Assembly: GCA_033239525.1 (NCBI GenBank)
Contig: BSYO01000033.1
Span: forward strand, 8,175,501 to 8,239,500
Length of the DNA stretch: 64,000 nt
Direction: 5' to 3'
Source of the DNA: Nepenthes gracilis
Lineage: Eukaryota > Streptophyta > Magnoliopsida > Caryophyllales > Nepenthaceae
Shown here one piece after another: positions 46,540 through 59,111 of the stretch. Below the pieces are notes generated by a model. The model was not told the origin of the DNA, ran no database searches, and was given only the letters and a program-made list of their open reading frames with translations. The position numbers and the translations under genes are program-made. Within the stretch, counting starts at the first letter, position 1. Every line of letters starts with the position of its first letter.

Positions 46540-48080
46540 TCAGGAACTGTGTGAGGTGCCCTCGGCTAATCAAGTCTTCGATCTCCTTTTATAGGGTCCA
46601 GCAATCCTATGTGGTGTGAACCAAAGACCGATAAAAATGACAATATTTGGTTTGGTCTCCGGCCCCTGGGTTCTTCAGTGCATTAGAGCCACTTCAAGAA
46701 TTTTTTGTCCCAAATCTGTATCAAGATATTCGAGTGGGTATCATTTAGGGGTGTTAGGGCCAGGGGCCTATACTCCCGTTGGGTACCCTGCTCAGACCGC
46801 TACTATTTTTGAGGTTCCTGGGAGCGACCATCGTCTCCATTTTTCTTCTTCTCCATGGCCGAACCTTTGCATTGTCGGTCTACACATTCGGGATGCTAGC
46901 TTCTTTGGTTCCTCCGTAGGCCCGAGCGATAGCCTTTACTTCTTGGAAGGCCTGGGGGCATTGATGCGCTAGGTACTTGAAGAACTCTCCAACCGCCAAC
47001 GTGGAAATAAATGCACTCAACTTCATCTCATCGAAGAGTTGGGGGATCTGGTAGTTCTCCACAGTGAATTGGTTCAGGAACCACTCCAAACTCTTCTCAA
47101 GTTTCTGTCGGAGACGAATGAGGTGCCAGGATTGCTTCTCCTCATTTCGATTGGAACAAAGTGGCACAGGAAGTAGTTTACAAGCTCGTCGAATGATCGG
47201 ATGGAGTTCATCTGGAGGCCGTGAAACCAGAGCTTGGCATCCCTCTTGAGTGTTAAAGAGAAGCACTGGCACATAGTGGCCTCCCTCACCCTATGGAAGG
47301 TTACCAACATTCACAACTAATTTAGGTGATTCATCGAATCCGTACTTCCATCGTATGCATCAGTGTTGACATCTTAAACTTGAGGGGGAGTGGTTGCACT
47401 CGGATGTCCATGGTGAATGGTGACCTCCTCAGGTCGAGTGTTTGTTGACTAGCCTCCCCTTTGTACATGTACGGCCATATTTTCTCCACTTTTGCCTCCA
47501 TCCGATGGAAGGACCCTTTCCTCTTGGCATTAATGAAGTTCCTAAGGTCAAAGTTATCCACGAGGGTGCGCAGGTCGTGGCAGCTGCTTGCATGGGGCTA
47601 CCACGTACTGCATGAGCCCTCCCCTCTAGTCATGGGCCTCCAGTCGCTACGGAAGTTGTGGGGATTTTGCCGCTCCTGGCTTTCCTCTGGCACTTCCCCG
47701 ATCGGGAGGCTCCGTGGTGACATTTGGGCCCTACTACTTGAGGCCACTTGGGCCCCGGCGTCATTAGGCCTTACTTTTCTTACTACTAGGAGCCTCGGCC
47801 TATGGCTCCTTCGTGTAGAGGTTGACGCCTGGGGACCAAGGGGAGAGGCTTCCGACCATTGTGCACCAGTTTGAATGCATAGTATCTAAAGTGTCTACTT
47901 TATGTCACCTATATCGGTAGCTAGCTTGTGAACATCAAGTTCGGCCTACTCACCAGCATGGCTATCCACCGAGGGGCCGTAACCATGGGTCGCTATATCC
48001 CTCGCTGGCGCACTAGCTTGCGCTAATGTGTTGACCATATTCTAACTTTCAAGTATGGATGTGATGACAAGTGATTAGAC
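46540..48080 (-). pseudogene. Tat-1 gag
   Basis: The minus strand gives PLPLKFKM at about 47385, LKRDAKLWFHGLQMNSIRSFDELVNYF (47245-47160), the QKLEKSLEWFLNQF and FDEMKLSAFISTLAVGEFFKYLA segments (47120-46970), and a degenerate zinc knuckle (KYCHFYRSLVHTT-DC near 46630). This is the retrotrans_gag pattern of Tat elements. Frameshifts at about 47310 and 47150. The N-terminal part (47560-48080) is not clearly readable. Confidence 0.82.
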
Positions 48081-48106
48081 TTTCTTATCATTCCCACAAA
48101 TGACGC
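48080..48106 (-). other. Primer-binding site of Tat-1
   Basis: Directly inside the 5' LTR the minus strand reads GCGTCATTTGTGGGAATGA, a decayed form of the TGGCGCCGT-TGTGGGAA type common in plant Tat elements. Confidence 0.6.
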
Positions 48107-49021
48107 TAATGATACATCCTCAAGTCCGGGTTACGGTACATATTAGAAAGCCTTCAAATTCCTTATGTCAAGTCGAACTCTAACAGGTCCAATCTCTACT
48201 TTTTCAACCTGGGCATTGTGCACCATAAATAGCTAACAAGAGGTTAAAAATTAGTTAGACTCGCTCATCGATTTATCCTCTGACGCTCAAATCAATAATC
48301 TTTCCAAGAGAATAGAAAGATACAAGCGTATGAAGGTAAATGAAATATGGAATGCAATGATCTTTGTATGCATGGGGTGTGAGTGTAGATTAGAAGAGGC
48401 TTGGGCTCCTTTAATACACTTATTTAAGTGGCTCACTTTGGTCGCTAGATGGGAGCAATGATATTTGGAGGGAAGAGAGTTGGGTTCTTTCTCCTCTATT
48501 TGTGGGTTTGGGCTCGAGTTTGGTATTCAAAGCTTAGCTTTAATGATCTCGAATGATCCCGAATGATTTTGAATGAAAATCTCTCCTTTCTTTAGCGATG
48601 GAGAAGGAATTTGTAGAGCTCTGTGTAAGAAGCTTTTGGCGTCGGAACCCGTGACAGGTGTCCTGCCTGCATTTGCCGCCTGCTAAGAGTACTCCCGGTG
48701 GTCATCGGTGACATTTGTCGTCTTGTGGTGGTCAGAGAACCGTCATCAAGCATGCCCAACACGGCCTAGTTGCTTTTCATTGGGATTTGCTAAGCACCAA
48801 TCGCGGTGGTAACCACATCCGCCATTGGCTAGCATTTTGTCGTCTCTACATTGTGGTGGTGAGAAGAACCGTGATTGGGCATATGTCAGGGCTTGGCTGG
48901 CCCAAAATCCATCTCACGATGTTGGACTTCACACGAGGTTCTCTGGGCGTCGCCGCTTAGCTGACCTTTTCTACCAGTTGGGCCCTATTCCTAGTTGGCC
49001 ATGTTCATAATGGACCCATCA
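48107..49021 (-). repeat. 5' LTR of Tat-1
   Basis: 915 bp; plus-strand ends TAATGATACATCC and GGACCCATCA. About 75 bp shorter than the 3' LTR because of scattered deletions. It contains the same GGAAGAGAGTTGGGTT and AAGCTTAGCTT landmarks. Confidence 0.9.
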
Positions 49022-49026
49022 AGCGG

Positions 49027-52000
49027 CGATCTTTAAAATTATTATAATATAGTTTTATCATCAAATTAAAATTGCATACGTTAAAACAAGTTCTTAGGAT
49101 ATAGAAAACATTACCCATAATCCTTTGTATTTTGTTCAAAATCAAGTGCTTTTATAGAATAGGATCATATTATGTTGAGATGCGTAAGGTGAAAAGTTAT
49201 AAATGTTAGATCTCAATATTCTTTGGTAGATGATATTATTTAAGTGATAAGATAAAATGAAGTTGAAAGTTTCGGAATGGACTTTAAGACCGAAAGATTT
49301 CAAGAACAATAGCTAAAAAGGATACACGGCCCGGGCCAAGCTAGCATGGGAAATGAGACCGGCCGAGCTACAGGATTGGTCCTAAAAGGCTAACCCGAGT
49401 GAAAGTCAAGACTTTCTAACCGGACCCTCGTGCCAAGCCGTAAACTAAATTAGAAGGCTGGCATTATTCCACGTGAATGTAATTTGTGTCAATCTGGGTG
49501 GATTATCAATCAACGGCAAACAAGGCAGTCCAGTGTCAACATCATCAAAATGACACCACCATGCTCTGCATTCCTCTTCTCTACAATCATTACAAATCTG
49601 CATCGAAAGTGGTAACACCCATGATGGAATCGGTTGACCTCGAAACTCTGTCACCACTGCTATCTCTGTCACCACTGTCGGTGCTTTCTCTGCGTCCACT
49701 GCTGCTGACCCTATCTCCATCTCTGCCAGCTCCACCACCACCGGTGCTATCTTTGTCTCCGCCTCTCCGCTGTCGGTCTTTGTCCCCATGCCCGTCAAGG
49801 ACCTGGCTGATCCCTGGGTCTGGATAAGCACTGGAATGTATTGCAAAATTGTTTTAGTTTTTGAGTCACTTCATATTTTCCCTTGACGTCATCTCGATTT
49901 TTTGTTTGAACAGAAATACTAGCTTAGCATGATTTTTAGCTTGAACAAAGATGATATTTTTGGCAATATTGATTGGAAATTTCCCTTGAGCGGAAATTTA
50001 ACAGCTCTTGAATGCCAGATTTTCAAAGTTTTGGTGTTCGAGCTATTGTTCAAATAACAATTGTTCATCATATATATGTAGACCCTGGTGCACAGACCAA
50101 TTGGTTAAATGAAGGTTGCCTGCATTGGATTTTGTTGCTGCTTAGTGTACATCTCTAAGGTTTAGTAGTTGGGCAATTACTCTTATGCCAAAGTTATTAC
50201 AATAAATTTACACCAGCTGAATTTTCGGTTTCCATTCCATGCTTTTGGACTAGTTTTTGCCCTCAAACTCCTGAGTCTTAAAGGATTTCAATAGTGCATG
50301 ACCAATTTGACGGCCATGTGGCCCTCTAGGACCTGCATCCATGGTGGTCGTCTTATGTAGTTGATGATTTAACGTGTCAATATGTTAGAATCAATTTATA
50401 GACTTACGATAAATTAGGTCATTTGTTTAAATGTAACTGCAAGTAATTAATATAAACAAGCATGCATGCAAAATTAACAAAATTAAATAAAAGAAATTTA
50501 TAGTTCTTGTTCATAATTTCTCAAAATTACAAGTACAATCATTGCATTGCCATTCATACAAGCCTGAGTGAGCCACATAACTCTATTGTCGCTGCCACTA
50601 TTTGAGTAAAGCTACTGTAATAGTTCTTCAGGTGAATGATGTTTCAAATTCTAAGGGTTACCTCACATATTTTAGTTCGTAATTTGTATTTTTATAGCGG
50701 ATATGCTACCATGATATTTCCTTTCAAAAGTTAGGGACAATTACTTCATGTGTGCTGCTTTTTGGTGGCTCTAAGTTTCCAAAGAACCAAGTTGCCCTTT
50801 TGAATATTATTTCCTTCACCTTTGATTGTATTATTGTGCACTTTCTTAGTATGTCGATGTCTTTATGAGCACCATGTTATCGGTTTTTTCAAGGAGATCT
50901 AGATATTGCCCTAAGAGATACGCGTTCTAAGTGTACCATAATACATGATTCGCAAACTGGCCAAGCTAATCTCGATCAAGATGATAGCTTGTGTCCAAAG
51001 CAAAGGCTGTAGGATGTTCCCTAGTTACCTCCTTGGGTGTCATTCAATATTTCCAAAATACTACTAGTAGTTCGTCTACCTAAGCCTTGCCTCCTTTGTC
51101 CTGATTTGCCCTTAAATCCTTCAACAGGGTTCAGTTTTGTCAACCAATTAAACTGCATGTTAATAATCCTTTCTTGTCATTTTCTACATGTCACATATTT
51201 AAAGGTAAAATTGATAAAAACTCTAATTTAATTTTGATAAAAGAAATTAGTTTTTCCAATATAAGAAAATATATATATTTATATTGTGTAAAATTTTTAG
51301 TTTTAATCAAATAAAAATCATTATAGATAATAATAGAATATATACGAACATGTTGTAATAAATTATTAGTAAATTAAATGTCAAATCTAATATTTATGGG
51401 TAAAAAAAGTAACGTTTGACCCTAATTACATAAAATAATATGTAGTGGGGACCACCTATAGGTTGTGAATAATAGTTCTAGTCTTTGACTATGTAGAAAT
51501 AATTATAATTTAAATCTTGATATTTGCATTGATTCTTATATATTTATACGATTTTTGTATATTTTATATATTTATATATGTCAATTAAATTTCATATGTC
51601 GTGCATTTCTAAACATTTATATGATTTTGTCATGACTTTTGCAATTGCACAAGTTTTGGCATATTCATTTGTTGGTGTACGACTTTTGTATATTTTATCA
51701 CAATTTTAATATTATCAACATTCAAATTCTGATCATAATATTATCCTTAATATGTTTTGTTCAATATATATCAACATATAAAATTATATATACTTAAAGT
51801 ATTTAGTTTACTCTTGCCATTGTTGTTAACTTTTCAAATTAGAGAACTTAAATTTACTTGCAGAAATTTTAGATCGGGAAGGCTTTTTAGATAATAGTTT
51901 TTAGGATATTTAGAGTTTATAATAATTAATGGTTCAAATTTGTAACTTTTTTTTTTTGAATTTTTGTTATTATTTATGTATGACCACCGACCAATAACAT

Positions 52001-52400
52001 GTTTAGAATTTTAATAATTATTAAAATTTATAGTTTGATACTCTAATCTTTTAAATAATATGTTTTTCCTTATGGTTTGAAATTAAACAATTATTAAGTT
52101 TTAGAACTACTTTCAGATGTGATATTTAGATCTTATATTCAATTATTTTGTTATTATTCAGGCCATTTAATCACATTTGATGCAGGTTTGGTCTTCGGTG
52201 TATTAAGTTTGGGTTTATGTCGGTTAAATAAACTAATCAATTTTTAAATTTTAATTTTAGAATCTAATTTTAAATTAATAAAATAAATTTTGGTTTAGCT
52301 TAGAAACGTGACAAATTAACTCAATACTTCTTGCTTATTTAATATCCTTCTCTGAAAATATCCATCTTTAATATCCATCAGGATGAATATCTTATGAGTT
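49027..52400. other. Spacer with a GC-rich island; no gene assigned
   Basis: 49320-49830 is clearly GC-richer than its surroundings and holds long frames on both strands (49486-49827 plus, 49846-49445 minus). Neither matches a family I know, and the repetitive CACCACTG/TCTCTGTC wording favours low complexity; one minus-strand frame is rich in Arg, Asp, Ser and Gly. It could be an exon or promoter-proximal DNA of an unseen gene. From 49850 to 52400 the sequence is AT-rich without signals. Confidence 0.4.
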
Positions 52401-54918
52401 TAAAAATATAATTGAAACTTTTTTTTGTGGCAAACACCATAGTTGACACTATCTTTGATGATAGTGTTTATTGTGTTTCTAGGTCAATCATGACCTTATT
52501 GACAAAATAGACCAAATCTTGCACTCTAATTTCTTTCTTGATCAAAACTTCACTGAGGAAAATGTTTGTTATGGCCTAGTAGAAGGATAGATCCTCCCCT
52601 TCAACTGAGAGTGGGATGTTAAAGATATTCTTTTGATTTCATAAAAGCCTACTAGTTCTTCTCAGTCTAGTAAAAATCTTGTCTCATCGATGTGCTTGAA
52701 AAAAGACTAAATATTTTTCTGTAAGTTTGGCCATAAACTTAGATAATACTGTTAATCAATCGGTTAGCCTCTTTCTTTCTTTTACAAAATTTGGGGGCTA
52801 ATTATTGGTTATGGCTTTGATCTTATTTGAATTGGCCTCTATGTCTTGCTGAAAAACGCTGAATTTCAAAAACTTACTTGAAATTACTCCAAATACACAC
52901 TTGGTTGAATTTAAACTTCATATGCTAAGTCATAGGAATGTTAAATGTATCTACAAGGCCCTAAATGTGGTTACAGTATTAAATGTTTTTCACTAGTATG
53001 TTATCAGCATATATCTTTACATTGCAATCAATCTATTGTTCAAACATTTTGTTGACCAATAATTGGTAAGTAGTATTGACATTTCTCAATTTGAATGCTA
53101 TGACTTTATAGTAGTAAAACATCTGATTTATCAAGAATGGAGTTATTTTTTTGTCGCTAGGATCCATATATATATATATCTGATTTTATTCTGAGAAAGA
53201 ATCCATGATGTCAAATAGCTAGTAGCCAAATGTTATATCAACCAATTGATCTATATATTAGACTGGGAAACTTTCTTTTGTACATGATTTATTCATGCCT
53301 ATGTAGTTGATACACTTCCTCTTATTGCACAACCAATTTGGATACTTCAACTTGCAGATGAATTCCATTTATGTGAATTCTTCACCTCTTTCTGCATTTC
53401 TTTGAGTTTTTCCATGGATCAACTCTATCTCTTTTGTCAAATGAGTTGATACACGAGAATGATGTAAGCATATGAAACATCATTTTGGTTGGAATCCCAA
53501 GCATATCAATTGGTATCCAATCAAGACATTGTTTTTGTCCCTTAGAAAAGTAATAAGCTCTTTCTTTAAGCCTACTTCTAGAGAAGAACTTATTTGAATA
53601 TAATTTCTTGGATCTTTTGGATCGATGGGAATTGTAATAGAGCTTTGTCTAGATTTCCTTGCTCAAATTTAGGTTCTAGCCTCTCAAATCGCTTGGACTC
53701 ATTTGCCTTTTTTATAGCCATGTAAATCCTCGTAGTTGTAACATCTCTACAAAGATCGTGGGGTTATATTGTATTAGCGTATTAAAGAAATATCTAGATT
53801 GCATCGTCACAAGAAAAGCGTGATGTTTTGCAACGTTAGTAAATTTCCGTATACTTCTTACTTCTACATTAAAGTAGGAAAGGAAGAACTTCAGGTTTTC
53901 ATTTGGTGCTTGCTTGGTCCTGAATAAATTTCAAGGCTGCTTTTCTTGTCTCCTACTTTAAACAAAATGGGAAATAAAGTTGATGAAGAGGCGGTGGAAG
54001 ATGATAATAAAGTTTGGTTTTAGCCTATAAAACCCATTCCTCAAGTCACCATTCAATGTTAAGCATAAGCATTGGCAGAGTTCCACATCCCCAAGGTTTC
54101 AAAACTCGAGCAATGTATAAAAATAATTAAATGATTCACTAGATCAGTACTTTTATGATAGATACGATGTTAGGATTCAAGTTTTAAACTAATTGGGAAG
54201 CAACTGCTCCATGCTGTCTAATATGAGGGGACTAGCTCAATGAGGCTCTTTGAAAGCCTGTCTCTCTATCATTCTTACTCTTTTTCTACTTCAACCATGA
54301 AAGCTACTCTTTGAGCATTGTGAAAGGTTCTCTCAGTATGGTCTATGGACACTTTTGGTATCAAATCAGCTGGGAGAATGAGAGGGTTACTGCTGCATAA
54401 CCCCTCCTATCTATAATACTTAACCTTCAATCCACGCAGATATCTCAATTGGCAACATCTAGTAGTTAAGTCTATATCTCCAAAGTTGAGTCTCCCTCCG
54501 AAGACATACATGCCACTCCATGGCAGGTTCGACAAGCGTTAGTAGATGTGGGCAGGATGGGTGCCATTTTCAAGGCAATCCTCTTCCTTAATTTCCATCG
54601 AGAAGTTGAAACTTGTGGAGCTTGAAGTATATCCTATTGAGGCTAATCTCCAATATTGTCCTAAAGTAACTTAAGCATTTAGAATATGTTTTGAAATTTT
54701 GTTGTCACAGCACACCTATGTCTGTATTTGTTGGAAATTGAGGGCCACCGTGTCTCACAGTCTTGTGGAGAATGATTAGCCGAATTATCTTGAGGGACAT
54801 GATTGGAATGCTCATATGTTCTAGTATTGTTGCTCATTTTCCATAAGAATTTTTTGATCTTATGGGAAGCTTAAGTTTTGAAGGAAATGAGTTACTTAAA
54901 TCATTCCCACGTATAAAG
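52400..54918 (-). pseudogene. Tat-3 remnant: minus-strand gag-pol, heavily decayed
   Basis: Reverse transcriptase is readable between about 53290 and 52880: LFDIMDSFS, then KVIAFKLRN and NTTYQLLVNKMFEQ, a YADN form of YxDD at about 53010, and MKFKFNQ-V. The gag part (54000-54850) is too eroded for clear motifs. At 54901-54918 TCATTCCCACGTATAAAG mirrors the Tat-1 primer-binding site and is followed by the LTR start, fixing orientation. Integrase is missing or unreadable below 52400. Confidence 0.65.
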
Positions 54919-55150
54919 TAATGATACATACCATAAATTCAATTTCGATTCGAGAGATTCTTTGACGAGTTCTTGGACATTACAACTCCAATTTTTTACA
55001 CCACAAACTAAAATAAATTTTCAGAACTTTAATATATTTTCCTAAATTGTCCCTTCGATACTTGAATTAGTCAAACTCTAGGCAAATTAGATAGCAAGAA
55101 AGTTAGGAAATAAGATAAACTTTCAAAAGGCAGTGCCCCGTGCTCAGAAA
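54919..55150 (-). repeat. 5' LTR start of Tat-3 (right end not fixed)
   Basis: TAATGATACAT at 54919 is the same as the inner LTR edge of Tat-1 at 48107. I cannot place the outer edge; the LTR may run on towards 55970. Confidence 0.45.
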
Positions 55151-55970
55151 TTTTTTGTTAGAAGAGATTATTTAAGATCCATGTTTAAATTATATTATAA
55201 TTATGAGAAATTAAATTGAGATAATTAAAATTAATATCAAATAATGAAAAAAATTAGGTCAAAATTTAAAATTAGATCAAGTCACATCGAGTTAATGGAT
55301 GCTTGATGTACGCCCATGCGTAAGATAGGCAAAAAGGTTATACTTGATGAACGCCTGATTAAAACTCGAACGCGCTTTTTAGTATACTTGCGCTTAAGGA
55401 AATGCCCGAGTGTGCTTTCTAGTATGATCACCTGAATGGTGCTTGATGCGCGACCTCAGTAGCATCCATGTGCCACTCTGTTTGGCGATGGCACCTAACA
55501 TGCACTTAACGCACGTTTGAGCACCACTCTATTATAAATACTTTATCCGAACAAAATTTAGTCATTTTCTGTAGAGTTTTTGGAGAGAAGAGAGAGAAAG
55601 AGAGACAAGAAGTTAGAGAAAGTTAATTCAAGTGATTTCAATGAAGATTTTGATGAGATTTAAATTAAGACAAATGTATTATAAACCTTCTTTCTTTGTT
55701 GCTATTATTTTCTCACTTCATTAAATATTTCTTATTTTAAATACTCATATATGATATGATTTGATAGTTAAGATATTTATATTTAATATGTATGAGAAAT
55801 TCTCATCATTCTTTTGTAAAAATGGAAAAAATTGATACCTAAGTCCACATATATCATAATATTTAGCTGATTTTTATAATTGTCTCTCATTCGTATCCTG
55901 TATTTTTATAATTGACCTAGGCAAGTCGCTATTTTCAAGGGAGATTAGGATGTAACAGCTCACTTGCAAG
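55151..55970 (+). promoter_or_regulatory. LTR-like region with TATA box and GA-rich leader between Tat-3 and Tat-4
   Basis: TATAAATACTTTA at 55532-55544 is followed by a GAGAGAAGAGAGAGAAAGAGAG leader, an LTR-type core promoter on the plus strand. A run ending GGATGTAACA at 55957 could be an LTR end in front of the Tat-4 gag. No target duplication or second copy is seen, so the unit is not defined. Confidence 0.35.
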
Positions 55971-55984
55971 TTCAAAATGTTGAC

Positions 55985-56768
55985 CCTAGAGCCGTACGAA
56001 AGAAATTCTAATCCTATGGACTATCTGGTCCACTTCCTTACTCTGTTGGGATTCTAAGGCCTAGACGACTCGATCTTATGTCTCTACTTCCCCCTAACCC
56101 TCAAAAGAGAAGCCCAAATTTGGTTTTATTGGTTGTAACCAAATTCAATTAGAACATTTTCAGAGTTGGCCGACAACTTCCTGTCGTAATTCACATTCAG
56201 CCAAAGGGAAGAAAAACAATCATGACACCTTATCCGCATCCGGTAAGGACCAAATAAGAATTTGAAGAGCTTCTTGGCCCAGTTCAACGCATAGGTTCAC
56301 AAGATATTGAAGCTAATTGACGATGTGAAACTAAACTCTTTTATGACGACCGTGCAATCAGGTGATTTCTTCAAATACATGGTTCAACAAGAGCCCAACA
56401 CCTTTCTTGAGGCGAAGAACATCACCCGCACGTACATCATCACCAAAGAGGCCAACGAAGCGAAGAGGTCAGAGTATACAGACCACTATCTAAGATCGAC
56501 GAGTGGGAAGAAGAGAAACAAAGACAATTGCACCATCCAAGATCCTAAAATGCAACCAAGGATAGAACTAAGTTTCCAAAGAGAGTTTAGGCCTTTGAAC
56601 CTAACTCCATTAAATGGCACTCGGATGAATATTCTCATATATATCCAGGATGAGAAATTCCTAAAGTGTCCTAAGCAGCCCAAGTGCCCAAAAGGAGGAA
56701 ATCAGTTTAAGTACTATTTCTACCCTCGATCTCTAAGTCATAGCATCGATGGCTGCCAGACTCTGTAG
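55985..56768 (+). pseudogene. Tat-4 gag
   Basis: Plus strand: KFKM-TLEPYERNSNPMDYL, LTLKREAQIWFYWL, NSIRTFSELADNF, then the open frame 56307-56768 with VKLNSFMTTVQSGDFFKYM and a zinc-knuckle-like YYFYPRSLSHSIDGC end. It corresponds part by part to the Tat-1 gag. Stops at several points before 56307. The N-terminus is missing. Confidence 0.8.
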
Positions 56769-56999
56769 AAAACAATTGTGATCTTCTTCCAAAAGGGGCA
56801 CCTTAACAAGTCCTTAGAGACCTAAGGCAATCCCCTAGGAGTACAAATGGCAATGAGTCGGGGCAACAAGAGCAGCTACGCAATCGAGTTGCGGTCAGAG
56901 TGGTTAATATGGTGTCAATGAGACTACCCAGAAATAAAAATTTGGACCACCCAAAGGAGACTTCCAGCAACAAGAAGTAGAAGATAGGAGTAAGAAATA

Positions 57000-59111
57000 A
57001 TGTCATTAATTTTATCAACGAAGATATAACTCATGTAATAACTCATCATTCCGATCCTCTTATTGTATCCACGCTCATTCCAAATGATACCATTAACTAC
57101 CAACTGAAACAAGACTTTGTTGATAATAAAGCTTGAAAATTTTGCTATATTTTGATACATATTTTATGCTCTAATTGAAAAAAATATAAAATGAGACCAA
57201 CTGAGGGACCCCAATACGGGCTGGACAATGAACCTGTTTTTGTCTAGGGAACCATTCAATTAAAGGTCACACTAGGAACTTATCCAAATATAGCATCTCT
57301 CATGCTCACATCTTCAATAGTCAGCTAATCTTCTGTCTAAAATGTTATACTGGAACGGCCTTACTTAGTCACATTCAGGGTAGTGACGTCAATTTTTCAT
57401 CTGAAGATAAAATTTATGACAGTATGTGGCATTGGAGATGTCCTAGGCTACCAGGTTACTGGGTAACTGTGCTACTTATCTCAAATCAATCAGGCAATTT
57501 TGAATCAACCGATTGAAGATTTCAACCTCCAAAACGAAGCAACACTATATCAAGGACAATTCAACGATTCAACAGTCCAAATCCCACTAGATTCGAATGA
57601 GCCCGAAAAATATATCCAAATCAGAGACTCTTTATCGAGTCACCTACATGAATAGCTAATAACTTTTTTTGGCAGAACTCAGATGTGTTTGTATGGACAC
57701 CCACCAACATGCCAGGTATTCCCACCGAGGTGATGGTTCACATGTTAGGCCTTAATCTTAGTTATAATCCAGTCTGATAGAAGTGAAGAAACTACTCCAT
57801 TGAGAAGCTAATTTTCATGAGAGAAGAAGTCAAAAAGCTACTCGACACAAGCTTTATGATGGAAATCCAATATCCCGAGTGACTATCAAACGTTGTACTC
57901 ATCAAAAAAAGCAATGAAAAAGGGCCGATGTGTGTCGATTCCACAGGTGTAAATAAAGCATATCTAAAAGACAATTTTTCTTTACCAAGAATCGATTTAT
58001 TTGTAGACTAAACATTTGGATACAAGCTGTTAAATTTTATAAATGCCTACTAAAAGTACAACCAGATCTGGATGAGTCCCGACAAAAAAGGACACACCAC
58101 CTTTATGACCAATCAGGAGACATATTACAATAAAGTCATACCCTTCAATCTGAAAAATACAGGGGCCACATACCGAGACTAGGGAACTAAATATTCAAGG
58201 CGCAAATTGGATAGAATATAGAGATATATGTAGACGACATGCTCGTCAGAAGTACAACAGTTGTTGACCATATTTGTGATTTAGTTGAAGCTTTCGAGGT
58301 GCTCTAAGTATACCAAATGAAGCTAAATATACAAAAGTGTGTCTTCGGAGTAACATCTAAAAAATTATTTGGATTTATCATATCTCACAGGGGAATTCAA
58401 ACAAACCCCACGAAGATAATAGTTATCATGAATATGAATTTGCCTTGGACTATTAAAGAAGTCCAGAAACTAACCAGGAGACTTGTAGCACTCTCTCGTT
58501 TCCTAACGAAGTTAATAGAGAAATATATTCCCTACTTCAAGACTCTAAGGAGAATAAAGACAAACGATTTCTAGTGGATAGTAGACTGGTAGTTAGCCTT
58601 CCAAGAACTAAAAGAATACCTCTTCAATCCACTTTCATGACCTCTCCAAAAGAAAGCGATGAATTATACCTCAATCTGGCAGCATTCGATGTGGCGCTAA
58701 ACTCAATCTTAATCAAGCAAAAATCCAAGTTGCCATGATCAGTCTATTATATTAGCATAATTCTGATAGATACCAAGACTCGTTACTCGCACAACAGAAT
58801 GATCGCTCTAGCAATGGTTTACTCAACCAAGAAGCTACGACTATACTTCCAAACTCACAAGATCATCGTCCTAACAAATCAGTCACTAAAGGTGATCTTA
58901 CAAAAACCCAACATATCCGAACAATTGATCAAATAGACCATCAAATTGGGTAAATTTGACATGAAATTCCGACTACGGCCGACCAAAAAAGGTTAAACCC
59001 TCACAGATTTTATAGTCAAAACAATGACCCCTATTTTGGAAGATATTGATAAACACGAAGACACCTGTAACCAAGAAGAGGTTCCAATCTGGATTTTGCA
59101 TGTTGATGGCT
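57000..59111 (+). pseudogene. Tat-4 protease, reverse transcriptase and first RNase H
   Basis: Protease is barely legible (57000-57480). The reverse transcriptase begins MPGIPTEVMVHMLGL at about 57711, then EEVKKLLDTSFMMEIQYPE, NVVLIKK, SLPRIDLFVD, FNLKNTGATYR and an altered YxDD near 58230, followed by MKLNIQKCVFGV (58317). RNase H has the LVALSRFLTKLIEKYIPYF lead-in (58480), LTNQSLK (58870) and LTDFIVK at about 59000. The second RNase H starts HVDGSS at 59098 and is then interrupted by an insertion. Confidence 0.8.

Larger units (their letters stand above)
34657..49021 (-). mobile_element. Complete Ty3/gypsy Tat-lineage element Tat-1, 14.4 kb, with antisense extra genes
   Basis: LTRs at 34657-35645 (3') and 48107-49021 (5') bracket gag, protease, reverse transcriptase, RNase H, a second RNase H and integrase, all on the minus strand. 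AGCGG stands immediately outside both ends (34652-34656 and 49022-49026), proving a single insertion. The second RNase H domain and the plus-strand frames between pol and the 3' LTR are Tat-lineage traits (Retand/RIRE2/Ogre relatives). LTRs are about 85% identical over a 150-bp stretch I aligned by hand, so the insertion is old. A 1.4-kb internal tandem duplication adds to its length. Confidence 0.92.

Noticed and set aside
43543..47874. Plus-strand frames overlapping Tat-1 pol and gag
   Set aside because: They are shadows of the minus-strand polyprotein, whose motifs are clear.
55156..55957. Solo LTR from TGTTAGAAG to ATGTAACA
   Set aside because: Ends look suitable, but the flanks TTTTT and GCTCA do not match, so no insertion can be shown.
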